From: Chloroflexota bacterium
Lineage (GTDB): Bacteria; Chloroflexota; Dehalococcoidia; SM23-28-2; HRBIN24
Assembly: GCA_030550295.1 (NCBI GenBank)
Contig: JAUQPQ010000004.1
Coordinates: forward strand, 1-36,946
Reading direction: 5' to 3'
Length of the DNA stretch: 36,946 nt
Shown here: piece by piece, positions 7,661 to 15,820 of the stretch
Numbering within the stretch: position 1 is the first letter of the stretch
Layout of the letters: each line of letters starts with the position of its first letter
Translations under genes and position numbers: made by a program
Notes under the pieces: generated by a model
The model's input: only the letters and a program-made list of their open reading frames with translations
Database searches by the model: none
What the model was told of the DNA's origin: nothing

Positions 7661-9148
7661 TTATGTCCTCCCGCTGGGGGCAGAAAGTTGGGCAGCAGCC
7701 AAACGTCTGGCCAGGGCAAGAGCTTCTTCTCGGGTGCGCACCTCCCCGACGGCCTGGGCCTCTTGGACTACCCTAAGGATATGCCCTACTAGGGGGCCCT
7801 GGGGGATCCCTAGGGCCTCCATAACATCGTGGCCGGTGATGAGTTTGGGGGGGCTTGCTAGCTCTTCCCTTTGGCCCTCAAGGATGATGTAGCGTACCAG
7901 CTCAATGTGCCGCCTCCAGTGGTGAAGGTCTACCTGGGGGCCTACGGTGGCCAAGTGGTCGGCTAGGCTCAAGAGCAAGACAGCTTGGGCGGCCTCCCCA
8001 CACCCTCTGAAAAAGCGGAAGATGGCTCTTGCCGTAGGCAGGCCTTGTTGCGACATGTGCATAGGGCGCAGGTGGGCCTCCACCATGATGGCCACGAAAT
8101 CACTTTGGCGCCGGGAGAAGCACAACCGAGACATGATTTGTTTTGCGACTTCCGCCCCTCGTTTTTCATGCCCCAAGAAGCGCCTCCTTCCCTTATCGTC
8201 CACCGTGGAGGTATGGGGCTTGGCCACGTCATGAAGGAGCCCACCTAACTTGATCAGCGCCCGACGGGGGACATCAGGGCCCATCTCCTCGTCCAGGTAT
8301 GCTCGCAGGCCATCGGCCGGGGGGCCGAGTGTGTCCCAGAGCATTTGCCGCAGGCTTTCATGCTCCATGGGCACATGGGGGGCAAGGATAGAGTCCAAAA
8401 AGGATACGGTAGCCAAAAGGTGCCCCAGGACGTCCCAATAGTGTTTAGGGGGCTGAGGGAAACCACGGGCAGGGCCCAACTCAGGTAAGAGGGTGGCAAG
8501 AAGCCCGAGTTCGTCCATGAGTTTTAACGCTTGGCCGGCCCGGTCAGTAGCTAAAATTCGTACTAGTTCGTCCCGTTGGCGTTCAGGGGCTGTTTGGGTC
8601 AGCAGGTGGTGATGGCGGGCGATGGCCTGGGCAGTGGCATCGTCCAGGTGAAAGTCTAGCTCAGTGGCTAGCCTGATGCCTCGGAGGAGACGGATGGGGT
8701 CTTCCTGGAAGGCGCCCTTACTAACGAGGCGCACTTTCCTATGTGCTAGGTCTAGTAGCCCTCCCGTAGGGTCCAATATGTCGTCCTTGCGCCACGCTAG
8801 TGCAAGGGGGACGGCCATAGCATCTATGGTGAAGTCGCGATGGAGGAGGTCTTCTTCAAGGGTGGTGGTGAGGTGGTGCAGGTCTATCTGGGCGTTGTGG
8901 CCTTGGTATGGGATTACTACCCGTCCCATATTGGGGGCCAGGGGCACATATTTGCCTTGTAGGCCCTGGGCGATCCTGGGGCCTAGGAGAGAGGGTGGGA
9001 CAGGTAGTACCAGGTCCAGGTCCTTTATGGGTCGTCCTAGCAGGAGGTCGCGGAGGGTGCCCCCCACGATATAGGCAGGTGTCTCGGCCACGAGGGGCAG
9101 AAGGCGCTTTACCAGGTGGCGCAAGGGAGGGGGCAAACGTAGGTTCAT
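7661..9148 (-). CDS. cca: CCA-adding enzyme / poly(A) polymerase family tRNA nucleotidyltransferase with HD domain
   Basis: A 495-residue class II nucleotidyltransferase that builds or repairs the 3' CCA end of tRNAs. The N-terminus has YIVGGTLRDLLLGRPIKDLD, giving the Gly-Gly motif (29-30) and catalytic Asp43 and Asp45. Then come HRDFTIDAMAV, the nucleotide-choosing segment DPIRLLRGIRLATEL and an ERQRDELVRIL-type helix. A metal-dependent phosphohydrolase HD domain follows (LLHDVAKPHT, then GHEKRGAEVA). Some bacteria split CCA addition into separate A-adding and CC-adding enzymes that look alike, so an A-adding-only role cannot be excluded. Its start overlaps the end of def by four bases, and yajC follows two bases later. 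Confidence 0.88.
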   Translation of the reverse strand: MNLRLPPPLRHLVKRLLPLVAETPAYIVGGTLRDLLLGRPIKDLDLVLPVPPSLLGPRIAQGLQGKYVPLAPNMGRVVIPYQGHNAQIDLHHLTTTLEEDLLHRDFTIDAMAVPLALAWRKDDILDPTGGLLDLAHRKVRLVSKGAFQEDPIRLLRGIRLATELDFHLDDATAQAIARHHHLLTQTAPERQRDELVRILATDRAGQALKLMDELGLLATLLPELGPARGFPQPPKHYWDVLGHLLATVSFLDSILAPHVPMEHESLRQMLWDTLGPPADGLRAYLDEEMGPDVPRRALIKLGGLLHDVAKPHTSTVDDKGRRRFLGHEKRGAEVAKQIMSRLCFSRRQSDFVAIMVEAHLRPMHMSQQGLPTARAIFRFFRGCGEAAQAVLLLSLADHLATVGPQVDLHHWRRHIELVRYIILEGQREELASPPKLITGHDVMEALGIPQGPLVGHILRVVQEAQAVGEVRTREEALALARRLAAAQLSAPSGRT

Positions 9149-9645
9149 TCTACCTCTCTCACCTTCACTAAGCGGTCTAACGAGTCTAGATGGTCGATGT
9201 ACAAGATGCCGTTAATGTGGTCTACCTCGTGTTCCAGGGCCTGAGCTAAAAGGGCCTCTTTTTCATCGCCTCTCTTAGCGGAGGCCTTTATGCGCCTTAA
9301 TTTACCATCTAAGGTGAGGCCACGGGCTACCACCGTAACCGAGCGGGGAACCTTTGCCCGGTAGCCTGGGATGGAAAGACACCCCTCGTCCACCATTCGG
9401 CGCCCCTCTTTCTTGACGATCTCGGGGTTTATAAGGGCGAAGGGCTCTTCATCGGGCAGGCCGATGACGATGACCCGCAGGGGGACGCCTATTTGGGGGG
9501 CAGCGAGCCCTACGCCGTGAGCGGCGTACATGCTATCTATCATGTCCGCTACCAGCCGGCGTATGGACTCGTCGATCTTGGTCACCTTGTGGGCCTTCAT
9601 GCGCAGAACAGGGTCTCCCAGCAGCCTTATGGGATGTGCGGCCAA
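9145..9645 (-). CDS. def: Peptide deformylase
   Basis: A 166-residue metalloenzyme that removes the formyl group from new protein N-termini. All three family motifs are present: GVGLAAPQIG (44-53), EGCLSIP with metal ligand Cys89, and HEVDH (139-143) with the two His ligands and catalytic Glu. HEVDH replaces the commoner HEIDH, a conservative change. A short charged insertion (KRGDEKEA) precedes the last motif. The start is a TTG at 9645, decided by a very strong AGGAGGTG six bases upstream (complement of 9651-9657). The gene overlaps cca by four bases and follows priA after a 70-bp gap that holds nothing else I can recognise. Confidence 0.95.
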   Translation of the reverse strand: MAAHPIRLLGDPVLRMKAHKVTKIDESIRRLVADMIDSMYAAHGVGLAAPQIGVPLRVIVIGLPDEEPFALINPEIVKKEGRRMVDEGCLSIPGYRAKVPRSVTVVARGLTLDGKLRRIKASAKRGDEKEALLAQALEHEVDHINGILYIDHLDSLDRLVKVREVE

Positions 9646-9715
9646 GGCTCACCTCCTGCGGGACTCGTTCCCATTCTATGTCCTTCGTCCATCTTGGGGA
9701 AATGGTGGACTTCGT

Positions 9716-12124
9716 TCAGCTAAGGGGGTCTACATCTACTGACCACCAGGCTGAAAGCTCGATTCGCCCAAGTATACTGGTCACCTCTTCGCCTTTAATG
9801 AGGACGTGCCAGCGGTATCGGCCCCGCAGGCGCAGAGGATAGGCAGGGATGGGGCCCAATACGTAGATGGGGCGACTCAAGGCTAGGCGTCGCAGGCGGG
9901 AAACAAGGGCTGCAGCTTGGGCCTTAGCTTGGTGCTGATCGGGATGGGCAATGGTGAGGCGTGCCAGCTCTCCAAACGGGGGATAGAGGAGGGGTTGCCT
10001 TACAGAGATCTCTTTGAGGTAGAGGGCGTTATAGTCGTGCTTAACTAAGGCTTGCAAGGCTGGATGGGCCGGATTGTACGTTTGGACGATGACGCGGCCT
10101 CCTCTAGGGCCGCGACCGGCCCTCCCTGCCACCTGCTCTAGTACCTGATATCCCCTTTCGGCGCTACGGAAGTCGGGAGCGTGGATCCCTATATCGGCCA
10201 TCACTATCCCTGTCACGGTGACCCAGGGAAGATCTAGGCCTTTGGCCAACATCTGAGTGCCCACTAACACTTGAGCTTCTTTTCGCATGAACGCCTCTAA
10301 GATACGCAGGTGGTCACCCCAGTGGCGAGTAACGTCCCTGTCCCATCGGAGGGTGCTTACGCCTGTAAAGAGCCTTTTCACTTCTTCTTCTACTCGCTGG
10401 GTGCCTATGCCTATGGCCCTGAGAGGCCCGTTACCACAGGTAGGACACGATTGTGGTATCCGTCGCGTCCTGCTGCAATAGTGGCATACCAACCTTTCCT
10501 CCAGCTGATGGACAGTGTAGGGGACTCGGCATCCTGAGCACACTACTGCCTGCCCACAGGCCTGACATTGAAGGGCAGCAGCCGATCCCCTACGGTTGAG
10601 GAAGAGAATTACTTGTTCTCCTGCTTGTAGGGCGGCCTGCATGGCATCTTGCAGGCGTTGGCTGAAGATGCTCGTGTTGCCCTTTTGCAGCTCTTGGCGC
10701 ATGTCTATTACCTCTACTTCAGGGAGGGGGCTTAGGATGACGGTCCCGTTTTCGGCGGGGCGCAGGCGATGGGGCAGCTCTAGCAAGGTGTAATGGCCTT
10801 GCCGGGCCTTATGATAGCTCTCTATGGAGGGGGTGGCGCTCCCCAACACCAGCACGGCTCCTGTGATGCGGGAGAGTTCTTCGGCCACCCGTCGCGCGTG
10901 GTATCTGGGGGGAGGGTCCTGTTGCTTGTAGGCCCATTCGTGCTCCTCGTCCATGATTATGAGGCCAAGGTGGGCTATGGGCAGGAATAGGGCGCTACGT
11001 GTCCCTATCACTATCCTGCGTTCCCCTTTACGCACCGTTTGCCATACGTCGTACTGCTCCCCTAGGGTTAGCCCACTGTGGAAGATGGTAACCTGCCCAG
11101 GGAACCTGCTGGCGAAGCGGCGCACCGTTTGGGGGGTTAGGGAGATCTCGGGTACTAGGACTAGCGCCCTCTTCCCCATCTCTAAAGCTTCCTTGATGGC
11201 TGCCAGATAGACCTCCGTCTTACCGCTGCCAGTTACCCCATGGACTAGGAAAGTCTGATGCTCCCCTGACCGTAGGGCCCCAACAATGGCCTCTACTGCC
11301 TTCTGTTGGTGGGCAGTTAGCTGAGGAGGCTTAGAAGGCTCCACCTCTAGGCGCCAGAGGGGGTCACGAGGCTGAGGCACCTCCTCCAATGTCAATATGC
11401 CTTTCCCTATTAATGGGGCTAATTGACGGCGGGTGACTCCCCAGCGGGATCGGGCCTCTGTCAGGGGTATGCGGCCACCCTCTTTTAAGTAGTCAAGGAG
11501 CCCTTGCAGCCTTCTGGCCTTTTCCAGCTGCGGGCCAATGACCTGAGAAATAGGGGGAGGGGTGGACAGGACGATGTAGGTCACAATTCTGGGACGCCCT
11601 TTAGGGCGGGACAGCTCCAGACTTCTTGCTAGTAGGCCCTTGCGCACGAGAGAGGCCGCTATGGAAGTAGTGCCCTTCATACGCAGGGCCCGTGTCAGCT
11701 CCCTCACCTCTACTCTGCCCCGTGCCTGGACGAATTCCCATAAGCGCCGCTGATTAAGGGTGAGGGGGGGGAAGTCTTCCTTGGCAAGGGCCACATAGTA
11801 CGTAAGGGGCCGCTGCTGGCTTCCGGGAGGCATCATAAGAGACAAGCAAGAAAAGAGGGGAGCAAGGTAGAAGCGAGAAAGCCAACGGGCCAGGGCCAGC
11901 TGATGGGGAAGTAGAGAGATGCCCCATACGACGCCCTGCACGGCCTTGACCTCGGGGTAAGAGGGCTGCTCTGTCACCTCCATGACCACACTCTGTAAGA
12001 TGCGCGGCCCAAAGGGGACGTAGACCACGTCTCCAGGCCTTACATCCATCCCCTGGGGCACGAGGTAAGAGAAGGTCTGGAAGGTGGGAAAGGGGGAATT
12101 GACAGCTACCTCAACGTATGCCAT
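9716..12124 (-). CDS. priA: Primosomal protein N' (replication restart helicase PriA)
   Basis: An 802-residue superfamily 2 DNA helicase that recognises stalled forks and reloads the replisome. The N-terminal 3'-DNA-binding domain begins MAYVEVAVNSPFPTFQTF. It is followed by a winged-helix part, the Walker A motif GVTGSGKT (296-303), DEEH (392-395) and VLGSATPSIES. Eight zinc-binding cysteines sit at 520, 523, 529, 532, 547, 550, 560 and 563. The C-terminal helicase half includes VGTQMLAKGLDLPWVT and QVAGRAGRG. All helicase motifs are intact. It lies between rplS and def in the minus-strand housekeeping run, 27 bases after rplS. Confidence 0.96.
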   Translation of the reverse strand: MAYVEVAVNSPFPTFQTFSYLVPQGMDVRPGDVVYVPFGPRILQSVVMEVTEQPSYPEVKAVQGVVWGISLLPHQLALARWLSRFYLAPLFSCLSLMMPPGSQQRPLTYYVALAKEDFPPLTLNQRRLWEFVQARGRVEVRELTRALRMKGTTSIAASLVRKGLLARSLELSRPKGRPRIVTYIVLSTPPPISQVIGPQLEKARRLQGLLDYLKEGGRIPLTEARSRWGVTRRQLAPLIGKGILTLEEVPQPRDPLWRLEVEPSKPPQLTAHQQKAVEAIVGALRSGEHQTFLVHGVTGSGKTEVYLAAIKEALEMGKRALVLVPEISLTPQTVRRFASRFPGQVTIFHSGLTLGEQYDVWQTVRKGERRIVIGTRSALFLPIAHLGLIIMDEEHEWAYKQQDPPPRYHARRVAEELSRITGAVLVLGSATPSIESYHKARQGHYTLLELPHRLRPAENGTVILSPLPEVEVIDMRQELQKGNTSIFSQRLQDAMQAALQAGEQVILFLNRRGSAAALQCQACGQAVVCSGCRVPYTVHQLEERLVCHYCSRTRRIPQSCPTCGNGPLRAIGIGTQRVEEEVKRLFTGVSTLRWDRDVTRHWGDHLRILEAFMRKEAQVLVGTQMLAKGLDLPWVTVTGIVMADIGIHAPDFRSAERGYQVLEQVAGRAGRGPRGGRVIVQTYNPAHPALQALVKHDYNALYLKEISVRQPLLYPPFGELARLTIAHPDQHQAKAQAAALVSRLRRLALSRPIYVLGPIPAYPLRLRGRYRWHVLIKGEEVTSILGRIELSAWWSVDVDPLS

Positions 12125-12151
12125 GGCAATAGCCAGGGCAGGGTTTTGGGC

Positions 12152-12523
12152 CTAGCCCTGGGAAGGGGTCTTGCCAGTAGGTCGTCTCTCCTTCACCCGT
12201 GCTGCCCGCCCGATGCGGTTCCTGAGATAGTACAGGCGGCCCCGCCTCACCATACCCTGCCTCACCACCTCTACCTTCTCTAGAAGGGGAGAATAAAGGG
12301 GGAAGATAAGCTCCACCCCTACCCCGTGCGAGATCTTCCTTATGGTGAAGGTGGAATTAAGGGCCCCACCACGTTTGCGGATCACCACCCCCTCCAATAT
12401 CTGCACCCGCTCCCTATCTCCTTCCCTCAGCCGGAAGTGGACGCGGACGGTATCGCCAGGGCGGAAGGGGGCGATGTTAGGGTTCTCCTTCACATCCAAT
12501 AAGGGACGGGCATCTACGTCCAT
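12152..12523 (-). CDS. rplS: 50S ribosomal protein L19
   Basis: A 123-residue ribosomal protein located at the 30S-50S interface. The conserved core is clear: FRPGDTVRVHFRLREG, RVQILEGVVIRKRGG, TFTIRKISHGVGVE, RIFPLYSP-like (here LIFPLYSPLLEKVEVVR) and GRLYYLRNRIGRAARVKER. The length fits the family (about 115-125). It follows trmD by 13 bases, the widely conserved trmD-rplS pair. The ATG at 12523 has no strong ribosome binding site upstream; translation may be coupled to trmD. Confidence 0.97.
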   Translation of the reverse strand: MDVDARPLLDVKENPNIAPFRPGDTVRVHFRLREGDRERVQILEGVVIRKRGGALNSTFTIRKISHGVGVELIFPLYSPLLEKVEVVRQGMVRRGRLYYLRNRIGRAARVKERRPTGKTPSQG

Positions 12524-12536
12524 GGCAAACTAAAGT

Positions 12537-13271
12537 TTAATCCTGGCACAGGTAGCGGGCAACCCAAGCCCTCTCCGCAGGCGTGAGGTTGGCCTTGGCC
12601 AGAAGGTCAGGGCGGCGCAGGGCGGTGAGGAGGATGCTCTGACGTCTTCGCCAGCGGGCCACCTCCTGGTGATGGCCTGAAAGGAGGATCTGCGGTACCT
12701 TCCAGCCCCGGAACTCGGCAGGTCTGGTGTAGGGGGGATATTCCAGGAGGCCTTCCACGAAGGACTCCCGTCGGGCAGACTCAGGGTCGCCTAGTGCTCC
12801 GGGCAAGAGGCGTACCACGGCATCTATCACCACCATGGCCGCCAGCTCACCCCCTGAAAGGATGTAGTCGCCTATGCTGATCTCATCGGTGACCAGGTGC
12901 TGATGGACGCGGGCGTCTACACCCTCGTAGTGGCCGCAGAGGAGGATTAGGCGCTCTTTCTGGGCCAGCTCGTTGGCCACCTCCTGGGAGAAGGTACGGC
13001 CGATAGGCGTAAGAAGGATGATGGGGCCCCGACGCTCGTCCATTCTTGCGACTGCCTCAGTGGCGGCGAAGATAGGTTCTGGCTTAAGGACCATCCCGGG
13101 GCCACCCCCATAGGGATAATCGTCCACAGTGCGGTGCTTATCGGTAGCCCAATCGCGGATATTGTGTACGTATATCTCCACTATCCCCCTCTCGCGGGCC
13201 CTCTTTATGATGGACTCGTCTAAGGGGCCGCGAAAGGCCCCAGGAAATATAGTGAGGATGTCAATGCGCAT
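12537..13271 (-). CDS. trmD: tRNA (guanine-37-N1)-methyltransferase
   Basis: A 244-residue SPOUT-class methyltransferase that makes m1G37 next to the anticodon and prevents frameshifts. The trefoil-knot SAM-binding region is seen as LLCGHYEGVDARV and SIGDYILSGGELAAM. The N-terminus MRIDILTIFPGAF, the DDYPYGGGPGMV segment and the C-terminal YTRPAEFRGWKVP with LSGHHQEVARWRRR are all family signatures. GGAGAG lies just upstream of the ATG. It lies 30 bases after mog and 13 bases before rplS in the same direction. Confidence 0.97.
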   Translation of the reverse strand: MRIDILTIFPGAFRGPLDESIIKRARERGIVEIYVHNIRDWATDKHRTVDDYPYGGGPGMVLKPEPIFAATEAVARMDERRGPIILLTPIGRTFSQEVANELAQKERLILLCGHYEGVDARVHQHLVTDEISIGDYILSGGELAAMVVIDAVVRLLPGALGDPESARRESFVEGLLEYPPYTRPAEFRGWKVPQILLSGHHQEVARWRRRQSILLTALRRPDLLAKANLTPAERAWVARYLCQD

Positions 13272-13301
13272 CTCTCTCCATCATCCCCCACTCTTCCCCA
13301 C

Positions 13302-13796
13302 TCAGCGGAGCTGATGGGGTGATGCCTCTCCTCGTAGCAACTCCAGGAGGTGGGGCAGAACGGGGACGAGCACTTGCAGGGCCTCCCTTACCCCTTTGGG
13401 GCTACCAGGCAGGTTGACGATAAGGGTCTTGCCACGAGCACCAGCCACGCCCCGGCTAAGCATGGCTAAGGGCGTATTTTTAAGGCCTTCTACCGTTATG
13501 GCCACCATGAGACCTGGTGCCTCCCTATCTAATACTGCCCGCGTGGCCTCTGGGGTGACGTCCCTGGGACCAAATCCCGTCCCGCCGGTGGTCACTATCA
13601 GGTCCACCCCCACATCGTCAGCCCACTGGCGTAATCGGGCCTCTATCACTTCCTGCTCGTCGGGCACCACCTCATACCGCTCTATCTCGATGCCGCAAGA
13701 AGACAAGACCTCCTTTATGACCTCTCCGCTCTCGTCACGCCTAAGGCCTTTGGAGCCGGCATCAGATACCGTAAGAACCCCTGCCCGAAACGCCAC
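13302..13796 (-). CDS. MogA/MoaB family molybdenum cofactor biosynthesis protein
   Basis: A 164-residue protein of the MoCF domain family, which adenylates molybdopterin before metal insertion. Motifs are GVLTVSDAGSKG near the N-terminus, DLIVTTGGTGFGPRDVTPEAT (molybdopterin/ATP site), MLSRGVAGARGKTLIVNLPGSPKG and a C-terminal helix. MogA and MoaB share these motifs and cannot be separated here, so no symbol is given. The start is a GTG at 13796 with AGGTG upstream. No other molybdenum-cofactor gene is in the window; its place at the head of the trmD-rplS operon, divergent from mraZ, is a genomic convenience rather than a pathway link as far as I can see. Confidence 0.9.
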   Translation of the reverse strand: MAFRAGVLTVSDAGSKGLRRDESGEVIKEVLSSCGIEIERYEVVPDEQEVIEARLRQWADDVGVDLIVTTGGTGFGPRDVTPEATRAVLDREAPGLMVAITVEGLKNTPLAMLSRGVAGARGKTLIVNLPGSPKGVREALQVLVPVLPHLLELLRGEASPHQLR

Positions 13797-13807
13797 CTTT
13801 ACGCACC

Positions 13808-13827
13808 TGTGGAAATGGTGTGGATAA
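13808..13827 (+). promoter_or_regulatory. Two DnaA-box-like sites, 11 bp apart, between mog and mraZ
   Basis: TGTGGAAAT (13808-13816) and TGTGGATAA (13819-13827) are direct repeats one helical turn apart. The second is a perfect match to the complement of the TTATCCACA DnaA box; the first matches at 7 of 9 positions. They lie inside a 24-bp stretch (13807-13830) that recurs, with 20 of 24 bases the same, at 29916-29939 upstream of nrdR. DnaA binding is inference; another regulator could use the same motif. Confidence 0.55.
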
Positions 13828-13844
13828 ACCCTGTCACGCCTTCC

Positions 13845-13872
13845 TTTGCCCGGAATATGCTAATGGTATGAT
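13845..13872 (+). promoter_or_regulatory. Probable dcw-cluster promoter (extended -10)
   Basis: TATGAT at 13867-13872 is preceded by TGG at 13864-13866, giving an extended -10 of the TGnTATnAT type. A poor -35, TTTGCC at 13845-13850, sits at 16-bp spacing. Transcription would start near 13879, about 97 bases before the mraZ start codon. It is the only promoter-like sequence I see ahead of the long mraZ-ftsZ run. Confidence 0.5.
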
Positions 13873-13898
13873 GTGGGAGAAAGTGGGGAAGGGTGGTA
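13864..13898 (+). promoter_or_regulatory. MraZ operator: four TGGNN repeats at 10-bp pitch
   Basis: TGGTA (13864), TGGGA (13874), TGGGG (13884) and TGGTA (13894) start at exactly 10-bp intervals. MraZ of E. coli is known to bind TGGGN repeats separated by five bases next to its own promoter. The same layout here, overlapping the extended -10 and the expected transcription start, is strong evidence for autoregulation. The last repeat is also part of a small hairpin, GGGTGG-N5-CCACCC (13891-13907). Confidence 0.75.
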
Positions 13899-13975
13899 GC
13901 GCCACCCATCCTCGCCTCCCCGCGGGGCCAATATATCACAAGGCGGCTGCGATGGGGATGGGCGGGAGGAAGACG

Positions 13976-14395
13976 GTGTTTAGGGGGACGTATGAATACT
14001 CCATGGACGATAGGGGGCGGTTACCTATCCCGGCGCGTTACCGTCACCTGTTCACCGGGGGGGTCAAGCTCACCCTCAGCCCCGATGGCTGTGTGGAGGT
14101 ATGGACCAACGAGGGGTTCGAGAAAATGGAGGCGAAAGTGATGCTGGAGCCGCCTACTACCCTCAAGGGAAGGCGCCTGCGCCGGGGGTTTTCGGTGCGC
14201 TCCTGGGATGCAGAGCTAGATAGGCAGGGACGCCTACTCATCCCCCAGTACCTACGGGAGAAGGCGGCATTAGATGGGAACGTCATCGTGGCTGGACGCA
14301 TCGAGTGCCTAGAGATATGGAACCCCAAGCGATGGGAGGAGGAGATGGCCCAGGTGGAGGCCACTTATAAGGAGGAACTGGAATCACTGCGGTAG
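13976..14395 (+). CDS. mraZ: Transcriptional regulator MraZ
   Basis: A 139-residue DNA-binding protein that forms a ring of AbrB-like (SpoVT) domains and represses the division cluster. Read from the GTG at 13976 it begins MFRGTYEYSMDDRGRLPIPA, the usual MraZ start, and contains the second domain copy SWDAELDRQGRLLIPQYLRE. The open frame extends upstream (in-frame ATGs at 13952 and 13958), but GGGAGGA at 13964-13970 is five bases before the GTG and the upstream residues do not match the family. It heads the dcw cluster, with rsmH starting 14 bases after its stop. Its own operator repeats are at 13864-13898. Confidence 0.92.
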   Translation: MFRGTYEYSMDDRGRLPIPARYRHLFTGGVKLTLSPDGCVEVWTNEGFEKMEAKVMLEPPTTLKGRRLRRGFSVRSWDAELDRQGRLLIPQYLREKAALDGNVIVAGRIECLEIWNPKRWEEEMAQVEATYKEELESLR

Positions 14396-14409
14396 GGAGG
14401 TGAAGAGGG

Positions 14410-15360
14410 ATGGTGGTCCAGGTGAAAGGGGTGACCCAAGGCAGGAGCCTTCACATACCGGTAATGGTGGAGGAGGTGGTGGGGGCGTTAGCGGTTTTAC
14501 CTGGTGGAAGGTACGTAGACTGTACCGTGGGCACAGGCGGCCATGCCGAGGCAATACTGGAGGCGGCCTCCCCCGGAGGGCTTTTGCTCGGCCTAGATGT
14601 AGACGCCCAGGCCCTGGCGGTGGCAGAGCAGAGATTGGCCCCCTTCAAGCCTGACGTGCGCCTAGTGGAGGCCAACTTTCGCGACCTGGCAGCCGTTTGT
14701 CGGGCCTATAACTTCGTGCCCGTCCATGGAGTGCTGTTTGACCTGGGCCTTTCCTCCTTTCAGCTGGCTCATGAGGAGAGGGGCTTCAGTTTTCAGGTAG
14801 AAGGGCCCTTGGACATGCGCTTCGATCTCTCTCAGGAGTTGACTGCTAATGACGTGGTCAATCACTTCTCTGAGCGGGAGCTGGCGCACATCATATGGCA
14901 CTACGGGGAAGAGCCTCAAGCCCGACAGATCGCCCGGGCCATTGTAAGGTCCCGTCCCATAAGGACGACGATGGAGTTGGCGGAGGTGGTGGCCAGGGCG
15001 GTGGGGACTGCCGGAGGCCGTATCCATCCTGCCACGCGCACCTTTCAGGCCATACGCATCGCCGTCAACCGGGAGTTGGAAAACCTGGAGATAGGCCTTT
15101 TGCAGGCCCTCCAGGTGCTAGGGAAAGGGGGGCGGCTCGTAGTTATCTCCTATCACTCCCTTGAGGACAGGCTGGTTAAGCAGTTCATAGCCAGGGAGGC
15201 TAAAGACTGCATCTGCCCACCTGAAAGCCCCCTCTGCCGGTGTGGGCACAAGGCGACGCTGAGGCCTGTACTGCCGGGCCCCCTGCGCCCCACCCTAGAG
15301 GAGATAAAGCGCAATCCGCGGGCCAGAAGTGCCCGCCTTCGCGTGGCCGAAAAGGTCTAA
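14410..15360 (+). CDS. rsmH: 16S rRNA (cytosine-1402-N4)-methyltransferase RsmH
   Basis: A 316-residue SAM-dependent methyltransferase modifying C1402 in the ribosomal P site. Signatures are HIPVMVEEVV, the SAM motif VDCTVGTGGHAEAIL, GLDVDAQAL, GVLFDLGLSSFQL, GPLDMRFD, TRTFQAIRIAVNRELENL and VISYHSLEDRLVKQF. A cysteine-bearing segment, CICPPESPLCRCG, near residue 275 is also common in the family. GGAGGTGA precedes the ATG. It is the second gene of the dcw cluster, as in most bacteria, and ends directly against the ftsL-like gene. Confidence 0.96.
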   Translation: MVVQVKGVTQGRSLHIPVMVEEVVGALAVLPGGRYVDCTVGTGGHAEAILEAASPGGLLLGLDVDAQALAVAEQRLAPFKPDVRLVEANFRDLAAVCRAYNFVPVHGVLFDLGLSSFQLAHEERGFSFQVEGPLDMRFDLSQELTANDVVNHFSERELAHIIWHYGEEPQARQIARAIVRSRPIRTTMELAEVVARAVGTAGGRIHPATRTFQAIRIAVNRELENLEIGLLQALQVLGKGGRLVVISYHSLEDRLVKQFIAREAKDCICPPESPLCRCGHKATLRPVLPGPLRPTLEEIKRNPRARSARLRVAEKV

Positions 15361-15801
15361 GTGGCCATGGCTACGACCAGAGCAGGTACACGCCCTTACC
15401 GCCTCTGGAAGGCCATACCTTGGGGTGGCCTACCGACAGCTATAGGCCTTGCTGCCCTGGTAATAGGTGCTGCCTCCCTGTTCCCTCTATCTGGTCTAGT
15501 GAAGTCTCTCGTCTCTGAGAGCCACGCTGCCCAGCTCCAGCGGGAGCTGCTAGAGTGGGAGACGAAGCTGAAAGAGCTAGAGGCCCATCTAGCCTATCTT
15601 GCCTCCCTCCAGCGGATAGAGAAGGAAGCGGAGGAGCGCCTCCATATGGCCCCACCCCAGGAGACCATCTATGTGCGCGTGGACGTTCCTCCCTTCTCAA
15701 TCCCAACTCTGCCCTCTCGCTACCTGCCCCCGGCAACAGAAGTAGAAGAGAAGAGTACCCCTTGGTGGCGAAAGCTTATAAATAGCCTGCCCTTCTGGTG
15801 A
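15361..15801 (+). CDS. FtsL/FtsB-like cell division protein
   Basis: A 146-residue bitopic membrane protein placed exactly where ftsL is found in dcw clusters. It has a short basic cytoplasmic N-terminus, a membrane helix at about residues 23-46 (TAIGLAALVIGAASLFPLSG), and a coiled-coil rich in Glu and Leu (about 52-95). Then follows ERLHMAPPQETIYVRV, which resembles the short motif after the coiled-coil in FtsB/DivIC/FtsL. FtsL and FtsB form a complex that activates the septal PBP-FtsW pair. Sequence alone does not separate the two, so no symbol is given. The start may be the GTG at 15361, immediately after the rsmH stop, or the ATG at 15367. The C-terminus (STPWWRKLINSLPFW) is unusually aromatic. 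Confidence 0.7.
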   Translation: MAMATTRAGTRPYRLWKAIPWGGLPTAIGLAALVIGAASLFPLSGLVKSLVSESHAAQLQRELLEWETKLKELEAHLAYLASLQRIEKEAEERLHMAPPQETIYVRVDVPPFSIPTLPSRYLPPATEVEEKSTPWWRKLINSLPFW

Positions 15802-15820
15802 TTGAAGCTTGGATAGAGCC

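Noticed and set aside
13820..13975. Longer mraZ starting at 13820 or 13952
   Set aside because: The added residues do not match the family, cover the promoter and operator repeats, and the GTG at 13976 has a strong GGGAGGA at proper spacing.
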